A stretch of 14,191 nucleotides of DNA from contig DNWN01000157.1 in assembly GCA_003507115.1 (NCBI GenBank), positions 1 to 14,191 of the forward strand. The letters run 5' to 3'. The translations under genes were made by a program, and so were the position numbers. The stretch comes from Cryomorphaceae bacterium (lineage in GTDB: Bacteria > Bacteroidota > Bacteroidia > Flavobacteriales > Schleiferiaceae). Positions 14,060-14,191 of this stretch are shown here, one piece after another. The notes under the pieces are model-generated. The model was not told the DNA's origin and searched no databases. It saw only the letters and a list, made by a program, of their open reading frames with translations. The number at the start of each line of letters is the position of its first letter. Position 1 is the stretch's first letter.

Positions 14060-14191
14060 GTGCGCTTCGCGCTCCCTTGGTCTGCTAGTTTGTTCGCTTC
14101 TTGGCTTGTTCGTTCGCTGGCTAGTTGGCTAAATGCACCCTAGCTCTCTAGCCCTCTAGCTTCCTAGCGCGCCGAAGGCGCTCCCTAGCCC
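14060..14191. repeat. Non-coding degenerate 8-bp phased repeat with inverted halves and flanking hairpin modules
   Basis: After the rlmB stop the sequence becomes low-complexity and non-coding. From 14088 to 14135 it reads as six 8-mers starting GTT or GCT (GTTTGTTC, GCTTCTTG, GCTTGTTC, GTTCGCTG, GCTAGTTG, GCTAAATG). From 14140 four units start CTAG every 8 bp (14140, 14148, 14156, 14164). The halves are partly complementary: 14119-14131 pairs with 14141-14153 at 10 of 13 positions around a 9-nt loop. Each end has a similar module: GCGC-TTC-GCGC then TCCC (14063-14075), and GCGCC-GAA-GGCGC then TCCC (14169-14185). The element runs off the window edge. It has neither spacer structure nor identical repeats, so it is not CRISPR. 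Confidence 0.7.

Noticed and set aside
14085..14191. CRISPR array or tRNA cluster at the right end
   Set aside because: Units are 8 bp and degenerate, with no conserved 25-40 bp repeat and no spacers; no cloverleaf or GGTTCRA T-loop could be found.

Overview
This window looks like chromosomal DNA of a Gram-negative Bacteroidota bacterium. A Flavobacteriales-like member with moderately high GC is my best guess, but the exact lineage cannot be settled from here. The reasons are a large secreted beta-propeller protein with a type A C-terminal sorting domain for the type IX secretion system (T9SS), a YtxJ-type (bacillithiol-associated) redox protein, a TlpA-like lipoprotein N-terminal region, a lipid A kinase, and the general absence of Shine-Dalgarno sites before otherwise clear start codons. 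No rRNA, tRNA, CRISPR array, phage, transposase or complete mobile element is visible.

Left block, + strand (1-2188): the 3' end of dapD (lysine/diaminopimelate synthesis), then cca (tRNA 3'-end CCA addition), then a small PRiA4_ORF3-type protein with an acidic tail. These are packed with a 2-nt gap and an ATGA overlap. A small conserved-looking hypothetical gene lies on the - strand (2167-2466). It converges on and overlaps the acidic protein's 3' end and diverges from miaA.

Central + block (2516-6709): miaA (tRNA A37 prenylation), lpxK (lipid A 4'-kinase) and gatB (amidotransferase subunit for Gln/Asn-tRNA) are chained by ATGA overlaps. A lipoprotein follows that resembles the N-terminal half of TlpA-like thiol-disulfide lipoproteins but has no thioredoxin domain. 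The block closes at a perfect 15-bp A-tract/T-tract hairpin (6744-6776), which can serve both strands.

Minus-strand block (11330 down to 6798): a 42-residue lipoprotein, ytxJ, lipA (lipoyl synthase) and the 1041-residue T9SS propeller protein. The first three are separated by 0 and 10 nt. The T9SS gene follows lipA after 44 nt and ends at the shared terminator.

Right + block (11367-14048): ung (uracil-DNA glycosylase), rmuC (DNA recombination/structure-limiting protein) and rlmB (23S rRNA 2'-O-methyltransferase), again tightly packed. The last about 140 bases are non-coding and hold an unusual degenerate 8-bp phased repeat in two oppositely oriented halves, bracketed by two similar short hairpin-plus-GCTCCC modules.

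Most of the window is ordinary housekeeping content: translation, envelope, cofactor and repair genes. The parts most worth a second look are the terminal phased repeat, the tiny-lipoprotein/ytxJ/lipA cluster, the thioredoxin-less TlpA-like lipoprotein, the small - strand gene between cca and miaA, and an apparent insert in the secreted propeller. I did not find a convincing new defence or mobile system.
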